From a bacterium TMED88 (lineage in GTDB: Bacteria > Myxococcota_A > UBA9160 > UBA4427), in assembly GCA_002171515.1 (NCBI GenBank), contig NHEP01000236.1, positions 1-57,348 on the forward strand: 57,348 bases of DNA, written 5' to 3'. A model generated the notes under the pieces. That model saw only the letters and a program-made list of their open reading frames with translations. It searched no databases and had not been told where the DNA came from. Each line of letters opens with the position of its first letter. The stretch's first letter is position 1. The position numbers were made by a program, and so were the translations under genes. This document shows, piece by piece, positions 37,396-45,246 of this stretch.

Positions 37396-38854
37396 CGAGA
37401 TAGCCAAGGGCACGAAGTCGTTCGTCCAGTTCGGGGGGCGTCTGCTTCAGGGGAACCATAGGGACGGCCCGCTCGGCATAGCGCCGGATTTCCGGGGGAA
37501 GAGGTTCCTGCCCTGTTCCCTCGGCGCGCCACATGCCTCCGGGCTCCCAGCGGTAACGCTGTCCCCGAGCCTCGCCGATCTCGGGCGCGGCGACCCCGGG
37601 TGTGCGCCAAGCCCCTTGGAGCCCTCCGGCTCTGAGGAAGCCTTGTTCGTCATAGGCGCTCAGCTGGCCGCCGATGTCGCAGAAGAGCCATCGCTCCGGG
37701 AGGCTGGACTCTCCGCGGACGATGGGGCCGAGGGCGATGCCTTCAGTATCCGCGGGCGAACTGAGTCCGGCAGCCTCCATCAAGGTGGGCATGATGTCCA
37801 CATGCCCGACAGGATCGTGCAGCCGTCCAGGGGGAAGGTTGGGTCCAGTGAGGAGCATCGGAATGTGCGCGACCTCGGGTGTCGTGGTGTGGGTGTGCAT
37901 GAAGTGGAATCGGGCCTCCCCGAGGCTCTCCCCGTGGTCAGCCGTCACCAAGATGATCAGGGGGCGCTCGCCTGCGCTCGCCCGGGCTTGATTGACGAGC
38001 CGGCGAATTTCGCGATCGGCATAGTGGATCTCGCCCGCATAGCGCTCCCTGTATTGACTGGGACGCCGGAGTTCTTCGATCGCCTGGTACGGGGGAATCA
38101 CACCACGGCCCTGGTTGCTGCGGCCGATCGGGAGCGGCCTGTCTCGACCTGCGTCGGGCGAGGCCATGGCGGCCTGGTCCGATTCCGGAGGCGTGTAGGG
38201 GCCGTGGGGATCCTGATAGTGAACCCAGAGAAAACGAGGTGGCCTTGGATCGCTGGATTCAAGCCAGTGGATGGCTTCGTCGGTGGTGTCTTGGGCGAGT
38301 CGCTCGACCACCTGAGGGCGGTTCAGTTCGGGGCTTTCCAGCCGGTCGTCGAACCTTTCGAAGCCGAGGTCAAGGCCGGTGCCGCGGGTCAATAAAATGT
38401 TGCTGACAAATGCGGCGGTTTGGTAACCGGAGCTCTGAAAATACTCGGCGAGTGTGGGGATGCCCTCAAGTCTGGTCTCACCGTTGAGATGTCCAACGCT
38501 GTGCTGGCGAGTTGGTTTTGAGGTCATGATGGAAGCGTGGGCGGGGACTGTTCGGCTGGCCGCGGCAATGGCCCGGGTGAAGACGACCGATTCGCCGGCC
38601 AACTCGTCCAGAAAGGGGGTGGCCTGACTGCCGGCGCCGTATGCCCCCACATAGTCTGCACGAAGGGTGTCAATGGTGATCAGGAGGACGTCTGGCGCCT
38701 CGGGCGGCTGATCGCCGAGGCACGCTGTCACGAAAAGGAGGACCGCCGCAGCGACGGCGCGCTTGGGGGGCTGGGCAGATGGTGCCCTCGGCCCGACCGC
38801 GCGGCTCGGGGTGATTTGAGCGCCCGCTATGAAGATTCTGGCATTCCAGCACAT
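37388..38854 (-). CDS. sulfatase-fold lipoprotein with Thr at the nucleophile position
   Basis: 488 residues. A hydrophobic stretch ending in the lipobox VTAC (Cys45) suggests an outer-membrane or periplasmic lipoprotein, with an unusually long n-region. The alkaline-phosphatase core is clear: VLLITIDTLRADYVGAYG metal site, SRTVPAHASIMTS where sulfatases have CxPxR, and VTADHGESLGEARF, HTHTTTPEVAHIPML and VGHVDIMPTLMEAAGL. The formylglycine Cys/Ser is replaced by Thr, so classic sulfate-ester cleavage is doubtful; phosphodiesterase or phosphotransferase chemistry is more likely. ATG 38854 has GAGAAG upstream. First gene of the minus-strand operon. Confidence 0.8.
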   Translation of the reverse strand: MCWNARIFIAGAQITPSRAVGPRAPSAQPPKRAVAAAVLLFVTACLGDQPPEAPDVLLITIDTLRADYVGAYGAGSQATPFLDELAGESVVFTRAIAAASRTVPAHASIMTSKPTRQHSVGHLNGETRLEGIPTLAEYFQSSGYQTAAFVSNILLTRGTGLDLGFERFDDRLESPELNRPQVVERLAQDTTDEAIHWLESSDPRPPRFLWVHYQDPHGPYTPPESDQAAMASPDAGRDRPLPIGRSNQGRGVIPPYQAIEELRRPSQYRERYAGEIHYADREIRRLVNQARASAGERPLIILVTADHGESLGEARFHFMHTHTTTPEVAHIPMLLTGPNLPPGRLHDPVGHVDIMPTLMEAAGLSSPADTEGIALGPIVRGESSLPERWLFCDIGGQLSAYDEQGFLRAGGLQGAWRTPGVAAPEIGEARGQRYRWEPGGMWRAEGTGQEPLPPEIRRYAERAVPMVPLKQTPPELDERLRALGYLDE

Positions 38855-39007
38855 CGGACTTCTCGACACGGTGGGTGAGCATACGCGAGGCACGATTCAT
38901 CCGCCGGTCGCTTATACTGAGCACTCAATCGATTCCAATCGAATCGGACCGCTCGGGAGGGCGTCAGGCCTTTTCGGTTGGCGGATCAGGAAGGAATTCT
39001 GGCTTTA

Positions 39008-40516
39008 ATGCCGAATCTGTCCGTGCCCAGTCCCGAAATCGAACAGAATCGAGAGTCCGCCTTGGCGGGTTGCCGGGGGGGGTTGTTCCTCTTTGGAGCG
39101 GACGATCCCGATATTTTGAGACAGTTCCTCGCGGATATTCCAACCGCCGCTGAGGGTTGGCTGAGTGAGATTGTCGTGATGCTCGCTGAGCCGCAGTCGG
39201 TGGAGGGACTCGAGTCCCAAGCCGAGTCGATTTTGGGGGGGCGGCCCTTCCGGGTTCGTTTCCAACCGCCTCCGCGGGTCTCGCGCTGGGGAGAGCTCCG
39301 CAAAGCAGCCTTTGAACTCGCCTTGGCCCGCCCGATTGATCACGTGGTGGTCATGCAGGCGAATTCCTCACAGCCAGCACGTGCATTGGAGGCGATCCGG
39401 GCTGCAGTGGAGGCAGATCCTCAGCGGGTCCTGCTCGTGACTCGAGCTCAGCCGGGGAGGGTGGGGGCGAGACTGCGCCATCGGCTGATGGCGGGATTAC
39501 AAAACAGGATCCTCGGGCTTCGAATTCGCGATTACGCGACCCCGCTGCGGGTGTATCCGAGCGACGTGCTGCGCCGAATTCCATTCCTGCTCGATGCAGA
39601 TCACGAGCAAATTGAGGCCGAACTGCTGATCCAATGTCGCTGTCTCGGGGTTCCCGTTGAGGAGCTCGACGTCCTTGAGGCCGCGCCGGGAGATGGAAGC
39701 GGTCACGACGACTGGCTTTCAGGCTGGAGGGCCTGCGTGACGGCGATTGGCTTACGCCTGCATCAAGCCCACTTGACCCGAGACGGCCGATATCTCGTCG
39801 ACCACGATATTCATTACACCCTGAAGTCTTCTTCGACGGGTTCCCACATGCAGATTGTCGACGCGATCAAGCCGCAGAGTGAAGTCCTCGACCTAGGCTG
39901 TTCTCAAGGGTTGCTCGCGCGTCCGCTTTTACACAAACGTGTGCGGGTGACTGGGGTGGACCGCGGCGCTGGGGAGCAGCTGGCCGATGAGCTCGCTGAG
40001 TATCACTCCCGCGACCTCGAGGAGCCCCTCCAGTTACCCGTAGGTCGAGTCTTTGATTATGTTGTCTGCGCGGATGTGATCGAACATGTCCAGAATCGCG
40101 CGCAACTGCTTCGAGGCGCACGTCGTCACCTCAAGCAGGATGGCCGACTGATTATCTCGACGCCCAACATCGCCTTGTGGTTCTACCGGATGTCGTTGCT
40201 AGTCGGCCGCTTCGAATATGGCCCCCGGGGCGTTCTGGATGAGACCCACGTTCATCTCTTTACGCGCTCAACTTTCAAACGAGAGGTTGAACGCGCAGGG
40301 TTTCAAGTTCTGAAACAGCGGGTCACGGCTTTGCCCTTTGAAGTCGTATTTCATTCGACGGGTCGGAGTCGGTTGGTGCGTGGACTGGCACAGGGTTATC
40401 ACGCGCTTGCTCAATTCTGGCCCTCGCTCTTCGCCTATCAATTTATCCTAGAGGCCGAAATCATGACCCTCGACGATGACTCTGAAGAGGTCGGAGGTCC
40501 GGTCGACGTTGGATAA
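39008..40516 (+). CDS. fusion of a GT2-like domain lacking DxD and a SAM-dependent methyltransferase
   Basis: 502 residues. Residues about 20-230 resemble a GT-A family 2 (dolichol-phosphate-mannose-synthase-like) domain, but the donor-binding DxD position reads VVVMQANSSQPAR, so the metal-binding acids are gone. Residues about 270-440 form a class I methyltransferase: VLDLGCSQGLLA, then a VTGVDRG strand, FDYVVCADVIEHV and GRLIISTPN. The C-terminus has a small hydrophobic region. ATG 39008 has AAGGA upstream at a long spacing; TTG 38978 is an alternative. The end overlaps the convergent GT-TPR gene by 56 nt. It probably methylates a glycan or lipid-linked sugar; the first domain may bind the donor without catalysis. 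Confidence 0.78.
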   Translation: MPNLSVPSPEIEQNRESALAGCRGGLFLFGADDPDILRQFLADIPTAAEGWLSEIVVMLAEPQSVEGLESQAESILGGRPFRVRFQPPPRVSRWGELRKAAFELALARPIDHVVVMQANSSQPARALEAIRAAVEADPQRVLLVTRAQPGRVGARLRHRLMAGLQNRILGLRIRDYATPLRVYPSDVLRRIPFLLDADHEQIEAELLIQCRCLGVPVEELDVLEAAPGDGSGHDDWLSGWRACVTAIGLRLHQAHLTRDGRYLVDHDIHYTLKSSSTGSHMQIVDAIKPQSEVLDLGCSQGLLARPLLHKRVRVTGVDRGAGEQLADELAEYHSRDLEEPLQLPVGRVFDYVVCADVIEHVQNRAQLLRGARRHLKQDGRLIISTPNIALWFYRMSLLVGRFEYGPRGVLDETHVHLFTRSTFKREVERAGFQVLKQRVTALPFEVVFHSTGRSRLVRGLAQGYHALAQFWPSLFAYQFILEAEIMTLDDDSEEVGGPVDVG

Positions 40517-42392
40517 GGGCTTCGTATCGTTCGCGCAGCGCCTTATCCCCGGGTTGAATCGATTGGGCGGTTTCCCATGCGATCTGGGCCCCTTCGAGAT
40601 CTTCTAGATCCTCTCTTACCTCACCTAGATGGACCCAGCCCTCGTAAAGCCCTGGGGCGAAGGCGACGGATTGCTCGAGCGAGGCTTCAGCGGCGGGCAG
40701 CCTGCCAGCGCGTTGAAGCGCCTCGCCCGCGCAGAATTGGGAAGCACCGACACGATGGCCCAATGAGGCCGATTTCAAGCAATACACAGCTGCGATGGCG
40801 GGTTCATGAGGGCTCAGCAGGAGGCCCAGACGAAGAGGTCCTTGCTGTGGGTCGAGGCGCATGCCTTCTCGTTCGCTGGCGTTGGCTTTTTGAATTTGCC
40901 CGCCGAGTCGATAAGCGACGGCGAGCCGGAAATGGAAATTCTGAACGCCTGGGTTTAAATCGACTGCTTGTTGAAGCTCTTGAATCGCGAGAGCGGTCTC
41001 CCCACGTTGGAGCGCGTCGATCGCCACCATGCGATGCTGCCCAGCCATGTTTTGCCCGTCACGACCAAAGGGCGGAGGCACTGCGACTGCGAAGAGTCCG
41101 CCGACTGCAAGGGCTCCAAGTAAAAACGACCAAGGCGCTCCATAGTTTCGAATGCGGTCAGAGAAAGCGGCTGCGCCCAGCGCAATGCCTGCGGGTACGA
41201 GGGCCAGTCGGTAGCGATCGATAATGTGGAATGCGATGACCCCGACAGCTTGAGTGAACAAAAAAGCGCTGATCAGCCAGGGGCCGGGATCTCGGCGATA
41301 GAAAGAGCCGGCTAAGCCAGCGAAAGTGAGGGGGACGGCGAACCATGCGCCCAGAAACAGCCAAGAGAGGACCGGAGCCCGATCTCTGACAAAATAGAAG
41401 CTCACATTGTCTGTGAATTCGTAGTGGTGCAGGAGAAGCCGTCCCTTGTTGATGAACCGGGTCAGGCTGTCGGTCGGATGAGTCATGATTCCCGACCATG
41501 TCTCTGCCCACCAAAAATCAGACGACTCGGCGAAGCCAAGCGGTCTCCCGACGCGTCGCTCCGCTTCGGCTTTTCCCGACCGGCCCTCGCCGGAGGGGCC
41601 GGCCTCGGCGAAGGGCAGCGTGGGGTTAAGGCCGTCGGCCCCGGGTCGATTGCCAATGTAAAAATTGATTCCTGAACTCCATGGCAAGACGAGGGCTTCC
41701 CCGGAAACCGCGGCATTGCGCGTGGCCGTCGCGATGAGAAAAGGGGTCAGGCCGACCCCTATCCAGATCAGCGTCATCGCCATGGCACCGCGACTTCGCG
41801 TGTGGGTACGCCAGATCCCCCAAAGCAGCAGCAGCGGGACCGCAGTGACGAAGTTGCTCTTTAAGAGAACGGCAGCGCCGGCGGCCAGGCCCAGCCAAAG
41901 AGGCCGCCAGCGATGGGCGAGGGCGAGAACGAGGGTGCCGGTGGCGGCAAAAACTTCAAGGGTGGTCTTGAGAAGCTGGCCCTCGAAATGGACCAACGGC
42001 CCGTACAACGCGACGGCTAGGCCGGCCCATGCCGCTGCCCAAGGGCTGTTCGAAAGCCTTCCGGCCATCATGGCGGTTAAAACCGCTGTGCCTGCGCCCA
42101 CGCCTGCCTGGATGAGTCGAATCGTTGAGATCTCGGCGCCGAGTCCGTGCAAGCCCGCGAGAAGGTAGAGGTATCCCGGCTCGACGAAAAAGGGTTCGCC
42201 TCCACCGAGCCAATCCCCGGAAGCAATCCGACGGGCCCACCCGTCGTAATAGCCGGCGTCCAAGAACGCGGTCTGTCCGAACGGCGTTTCTCCCAGCTGC
42301 CAAAAGAAGATCCACCGAAGGGTCAGTGCGACGAGGCCGACGCCGAAGAGAACCGGAGTGAAGGAGGAGGCGCCCGGTGTCCGAGGCTCCAT
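40461..42392 (-). CDS. GT-C glycosyltransferase with C-terminal TPR domain
   Basis: 643 residues. About 10-11 membrane segments; first loop AFLDAGYYDGWARRI with the acidic site, then FFVEPGYLYLLAG. A periplasmic loop includes GINFYIGNRPGADGLNPTLP, a pattern of PMT_2-type proteins with TPR tails. From about 470 to the end there are four or five TPR units (ALQRGETALAIQELQQAVDLNPG, AGRLPAAEASLEQSVAFAPGLYEGWVHLGEV). It starts 11 nt after the purC stop on the same strand, an unexpected operon partner. Function: probable protein or lipid glycosylation. Confidence 0.77.
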   Translation of the reverse strand: MEPRTPGASSFTPVLFGVGLVALTLRWIFFWQLGETPFGQTAFLDAGYYDGWARRIASGDWLGGGEPFFVEPGYLYLLAGLHGLGAEISTIRLIQAGVGAGTAVLTAMMAGRLSNSPWAAAWAGLAVALYGPLVHFEGQLLKTTLEVFAATGTLVLALAHRWRPLWLGLAAGAAVLLKSNFVTAVPLLLLWGIWRTHTRSRGAMAMTLIWIGVGLTPFLIATATRNAAVSGEALVLPWSSGINFYIGNRPGADGLNPTLPFAEAGPSGEGRSGKAEAERRVGRPLGFAESSDFWWAETWSGIMTHPTDSLTRFINKGRLLLHHYEFTDNVSFYFVRDRAPVLSWLFLGAWFAVPLTFAGLAGSFYRRDPGPWLISAFLFTQAVGVIAFHIIDRYRLALVPAGIALGAAAFSDRIRNYGAPWSFLLGALAVGGLFAVAVPPPFGRDGQNMAGQHRMVAIDALQRGETALAIQELQQAVDLNPGVQNFHFRLAVAYRLGGQIQKANASEREGMRLDPQQGPLRLGLLLSPHEPAIAAVYCLKSASLGHRVGASQFCAGEALQRAGRLPAAEASLEQSVAFAPGLYEGWVHLGEVREDLEDLEGAQIAWETAQSIQPGDKALRERYEALIQRRPDLRPLQSHRRGS

Positions 42393-42403
42393 CCGCTTGA
42401 AGC

Positions 42404-43366
42404 TCAGAGGCCGAGATTGGTCTGGATTCGGGCGATCGGCTCTTCGGTATTGGGTTCGAAGCGGCGGCCGGTCAATTGCTCATAGACCGCAACGTATCGT
42501 CGAGCGGCTTCGCAGCGGACCGCGTCGGTCAACTGAGGCGGCGTGCCGTCTCCCCTATAGCCCTGTTCCCCGAGCCAGAGTCGGACGTATTCCTTGTCGA
42601 TGGAGGGCGGATCTTCGCCCTTCGACATGGCGTCATCGTAGCCATCGAGATGCCAGTATCGGGAGGAATCTGGAGTATGGATCTCGTCAATCACAACCAG
42701 ACCTCCGTTTTCGTCGAGGCCCAGTTCATATTTGGTATCGACGAGAATGAGACCACGTTCCTTGGCGAGGTGGGAGCCTGCCTCAAAAAGCGCTCGAGTG
42801 AGGCGCTCCGCTTCATCGTAGAGTTCTTCACTCATGGTTCCATCTGCGATGATGGCTTCGCGGGAGGTGAGTTCGTCGTGAGCGCCCATTTCCGCCTTCG
42901 TGGTCGGCGTGAGCAAGGGCTCCGGAAGCCGTTCATGGCGTCGCAGTCCATCGGGCAGTTGGTGCCCGCAGTACTCGCGGCGTCCGCTGTTGTAGGCCGT
43001 CCAAATTGAAGTGTTCGTTGAGCCGGTCAGATAGCCTCGAAAGACAAACTCGACGGGAAGCAGCCCGCACTCTTTCACGACGGACACGTTCGGGTCCGGA
43101 ACTGAAATGAGGTGATTGGGCGCCAAGTCGGAGAGTTGATCGAACCAGTATGCGGCCATTTGATTCAGGACTTGGCCCTTGAGCGGGATCGTCCCGAGCA
43201 CGACATCGAACGCGCTGACCCGATCCGACACGACAATCGTCCGCTGGTCGTTCTGAACGTAGCTGTCTCGAACCTTTCCGGTGTGCTTCTCCCCGAGTCC
43301 TGCAAAGTCGGTGCGATCGAGGGTCTTTTGGCAGAGGTCGAGAAGCAGCTGGTCGTCGAGGGGCAT
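42404..43366 (-). CDS. purC: phosphoribosylaminoimidazole-succinocarboxamide synthase
   Basis: 320 residues, the longer (yeast-like) SAICAR synthetase form. It joins CAIR and aspartate using ATP. Signature parts: GKVRDSYVQNDQRTIVVSDRVSAFDVVLG, VEFVFRGYLTGST, LILVDTKYELGLDENG and IDEIHTPDSSRYW. ATG 43366 has GGAG seven nt upstream; an open frame to 43462 is not supported. Divergent from purF across 326 nt, so purine genes share this control region. Confidence 0.95.
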   Translation of the reverse strand: MPLDDQLLLDLCQKTLDRTDFAGLGEKHTGKVRDSYVQNDQRTIVVSDRVSAFDVVLGTIPLKGQVLNQMAAYWFDQLSDLAPNHLISVPDPNVSVVKECGLLPVEFVFRGYLTGSTNTSIWTAYNSGRREYCGHQLPDGLRRHERLPEPLLTPTTKAEMGAHDELTSREAIIADGTMSEELYDEAERLTRALFEAGSHLAKERGLILVDTKYELGLDENGGLVVIDEIHTPDSSRYWHLDGYDDAMSKGEDPPSIDKEYVRLWLGEQGYRGDGTPPQLTDAVRCEAARRYVAVYEQLTGRRFEPNTEEPIARIQTNLGL

Positions 43367-43692
43367 GGAGACACTCCAAAAATGAGAGTGGGAAGGGAAG
43401 GGTTCGAGGCACCGAATAAAGCCCGCCCGCTGCCGTCCGGCAAGGGGGCTGAGAGAAAACATTTGGGGGACTGGTTCTGAAGGTCAGCCCGATTGTGATG
43501 GCCCTCTAGACCGGCCTCGGATACAATGGCGCCGCGGCCCGACGGGCTTTCTACTCGCTGCTTTGCGAGGCGCCGTTTGATTAGCGTTCAGCGCAGGCTC
43601 CCCGGTCCCGGTGCGGCTTTCAGGGTAGGGGAAGCGGGTGACGTCTCTCGGACGGTTGTGTTGGATCCCTTGAAAATCATGGAGATCTCCCG
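43367..43692. other. 326-nt divergent control region between purC and purF
   Basis: No gene seen; minus-strand open frames here are shadows of purF. The region must contain both promoters. A TACAAT hexamer at 43524-43529 could be a -10 for purF, but no good -35 is found 17 nt before it. I see no PurR-box-like palindrome and no purine riboswitch core that I can support. Confidence 0.4.
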
Positions 43693-45246
43693 GTGAAATC
43701 CAAAGCTCTACAGGCGGTTCTCGACCGGGTGACCTCTCGAAAAACCCTCTCCAAAGAGAGGGCCCCGTCGCCACTGGGGTTGCATCCTGGCGAAGAGACC
43801 GACCTTGCTCGGGCGCATCAGAACGACCGCTTCCACGATGAGTGTGCGGTTTTCGGGATCCACGGACACGAAGAGGCCGCCCACATCGCATACCTGGGCC
43901 TCTACGCCATGCAGCATCGAGGACAGGAAAGCTGCGGCATTGTCTCTTCTGTGGGGGGCGAGCATCTCGCCCACCGAGCGATGGGCCTTGTCGCGGATAT
44001 CTTTGGTCGAAAGGCGTTGGCCCGTCTGGAGGGGCGACACGCCATTGGGCACGTCCGGTATTCGACGGCGGGGGAGAGTCTTCTCCGAAATGCTCAGCCC
44101 ATTTGCGCAAATACCGATGGCGGACCCGTCGCGATCGCTCACAATGGCAATCTCGTCAACGCGAACACCATTCGCAAAGAGCTTGAGGGTCGAGGGGCCA
44201 TTTTTGGATCGACCTCCGACAGCGAAGTGATTCTTCACTTGCTCGCGCGTTCCCGTGAACCTCAGATCGAAGATCGGTTTATCGACGCGATCTCGCGGGT
44301 GAAAGGGGCCTATAGCATTGTCCTCTTGACGGACGATGCCATGGTGGGCGCCCGGGACCCCAGCGGATTTCGACCTCTTTCGCTTGGCCGACTGGAGGGG
44401 GCTTGGGTTTTAGCCAGTGAAACCTGTGCGCTGGACCTGATCGGAGCGACCTATGAACGGGATATCGAGCCCGGGGAGGTGGTCGTCATTCGCCGCGGAC
44501 GGCTCCGGAGTCTGAGGCCGTTGAGTCAGCGCGCGCCGGAACACTTCTGCATTTTCGAATATATCTATTTTGCTCGGCCCGATTCCAACTTGATGGGTCA
44601 CAACGTGTACGAGTTTCGGAAGGACCTTGGGCGAGCCCTCGCCCGGGAGCATTCGGTTTCCGCAGATCTGGTGGTTCCGGTCTTGGATTCAGGGGCGGCC
44701 GCGGCCCTCGGCTATGCCGAGGAAGCCGGCATTCCCTACGATACGGCCCTGATCCGGAATCACTATGTCCGTCGAACTTTTATTGAGCCGGCTCAGGCGA
44801 TCCGCGATTTCGGCGTCAAAGTAAAGCACAATGCCGTGCGCTCTCTGCTGACGGGTCGTCGTGTTGTGCTCGTGGATGACTCGATCGTTCGGGGAACGAC
44901 TCTTGTGAAGATCGTGGCGATGTTGCGCATGTCTGGGGCGCGTGAGGTTCACGTTCGGATTTCTGCGCCCCCGACGGTGGGGCCCTGCCATTACGGAATT
45001 GACACCCCGACCCGTGAAGAGCTGATCGCCTACGACAATACGATCGATGAAATCCGTCAGATCATCGGTGCAGATAGTCTGGGTTATCTCTCCGGGGACG
45101 GATTGCGGCAGACGGCACAATCTGGTTTGAAGCTTGGAATTTGCGATGGTTGCTTTTCCTCCGAGTACCCGATTCCGATCGAGGCTGAGGATGACTTGCC
45201 CCAGCTCTCCCTCTTCCGGGTGATGGAAGAAGAGGTCGATCAGTGA
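43693..45246 (+). CDS. purF: amidophosphoribosyltransferase
   Basis: 517 residues. It makes phosphoribosylamine from PRPP and glutamine. The N-terminal nucleophile is Cys51 (HDECAVFGI), so a 50-residue propeptide must be removed, longer than the 11 residues known in Bacillus subtilis. The phosphoribosyl site is RRVVLVDDSIVRGTT. Four Cys match the [4Fe-4S] type: FCIFEYIYFARPDS, VGPCHYGID and GICDGCFSSEYP. Start is GTG with GGAG 8 nt before. Its stop overlaps the next gene by 4 nt. Confidence 0.95.
   Translation: MKSKALQAVLDRVTSRKTLSKERAPSPLGLHPGEETDLARAHQNDRFHDECAVFGIHGHEEAAHIAYLGLYAMQHRGQESCGIVSSVGGEHLAHRAMGLVADIFGRKALARLEGRHAIGHVRYSTAGESLLRNAQPICANTDGGPVAIAHNGNLVNANTIRKELEGRGAIFGSTSDSEVILHLLARSREPQIEDRFIDAISRVKGAYSIVLLTDDAMVGARDPSGFRPLSLGRLEGAWVLASETCALDLIGATYERDIEPGEVVVIRRGRLRSLRPLSQRAPEHFCIFEYIYFARPDSNLMGHNVYEFRKDLGRALAREHSVSADLVVPVLDSGAAAALGYAEEAGIPYDTALIRNHYVRRTFIEPAQAIRDFGVKVKHNAVRSLLTGRRVVLVDDSIVRGTTLVKIVAMLRMSGAREVHVRISAPPTVGPCHYGIDTPTREELIAYDNTIDEIRQIIGADSLGYLSGDGLRQTAQSGLKLGICDGCFSSEYPIPIEAEDDLPQLSLFRVMEEEVDQ

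Noticed and set aside
37328-38395. A 355-codon plus-strand frame opposite the sulfatase-fold gene
   Set aside because: Antisense to a conserved metal-enzyme core; composition is a mirror of that gene.
43484-44110. A minus-strand gene in the purC-purF gap
   Set aside because: It overlaps most of the conserved PurF N-terminal domain and shows no family features.
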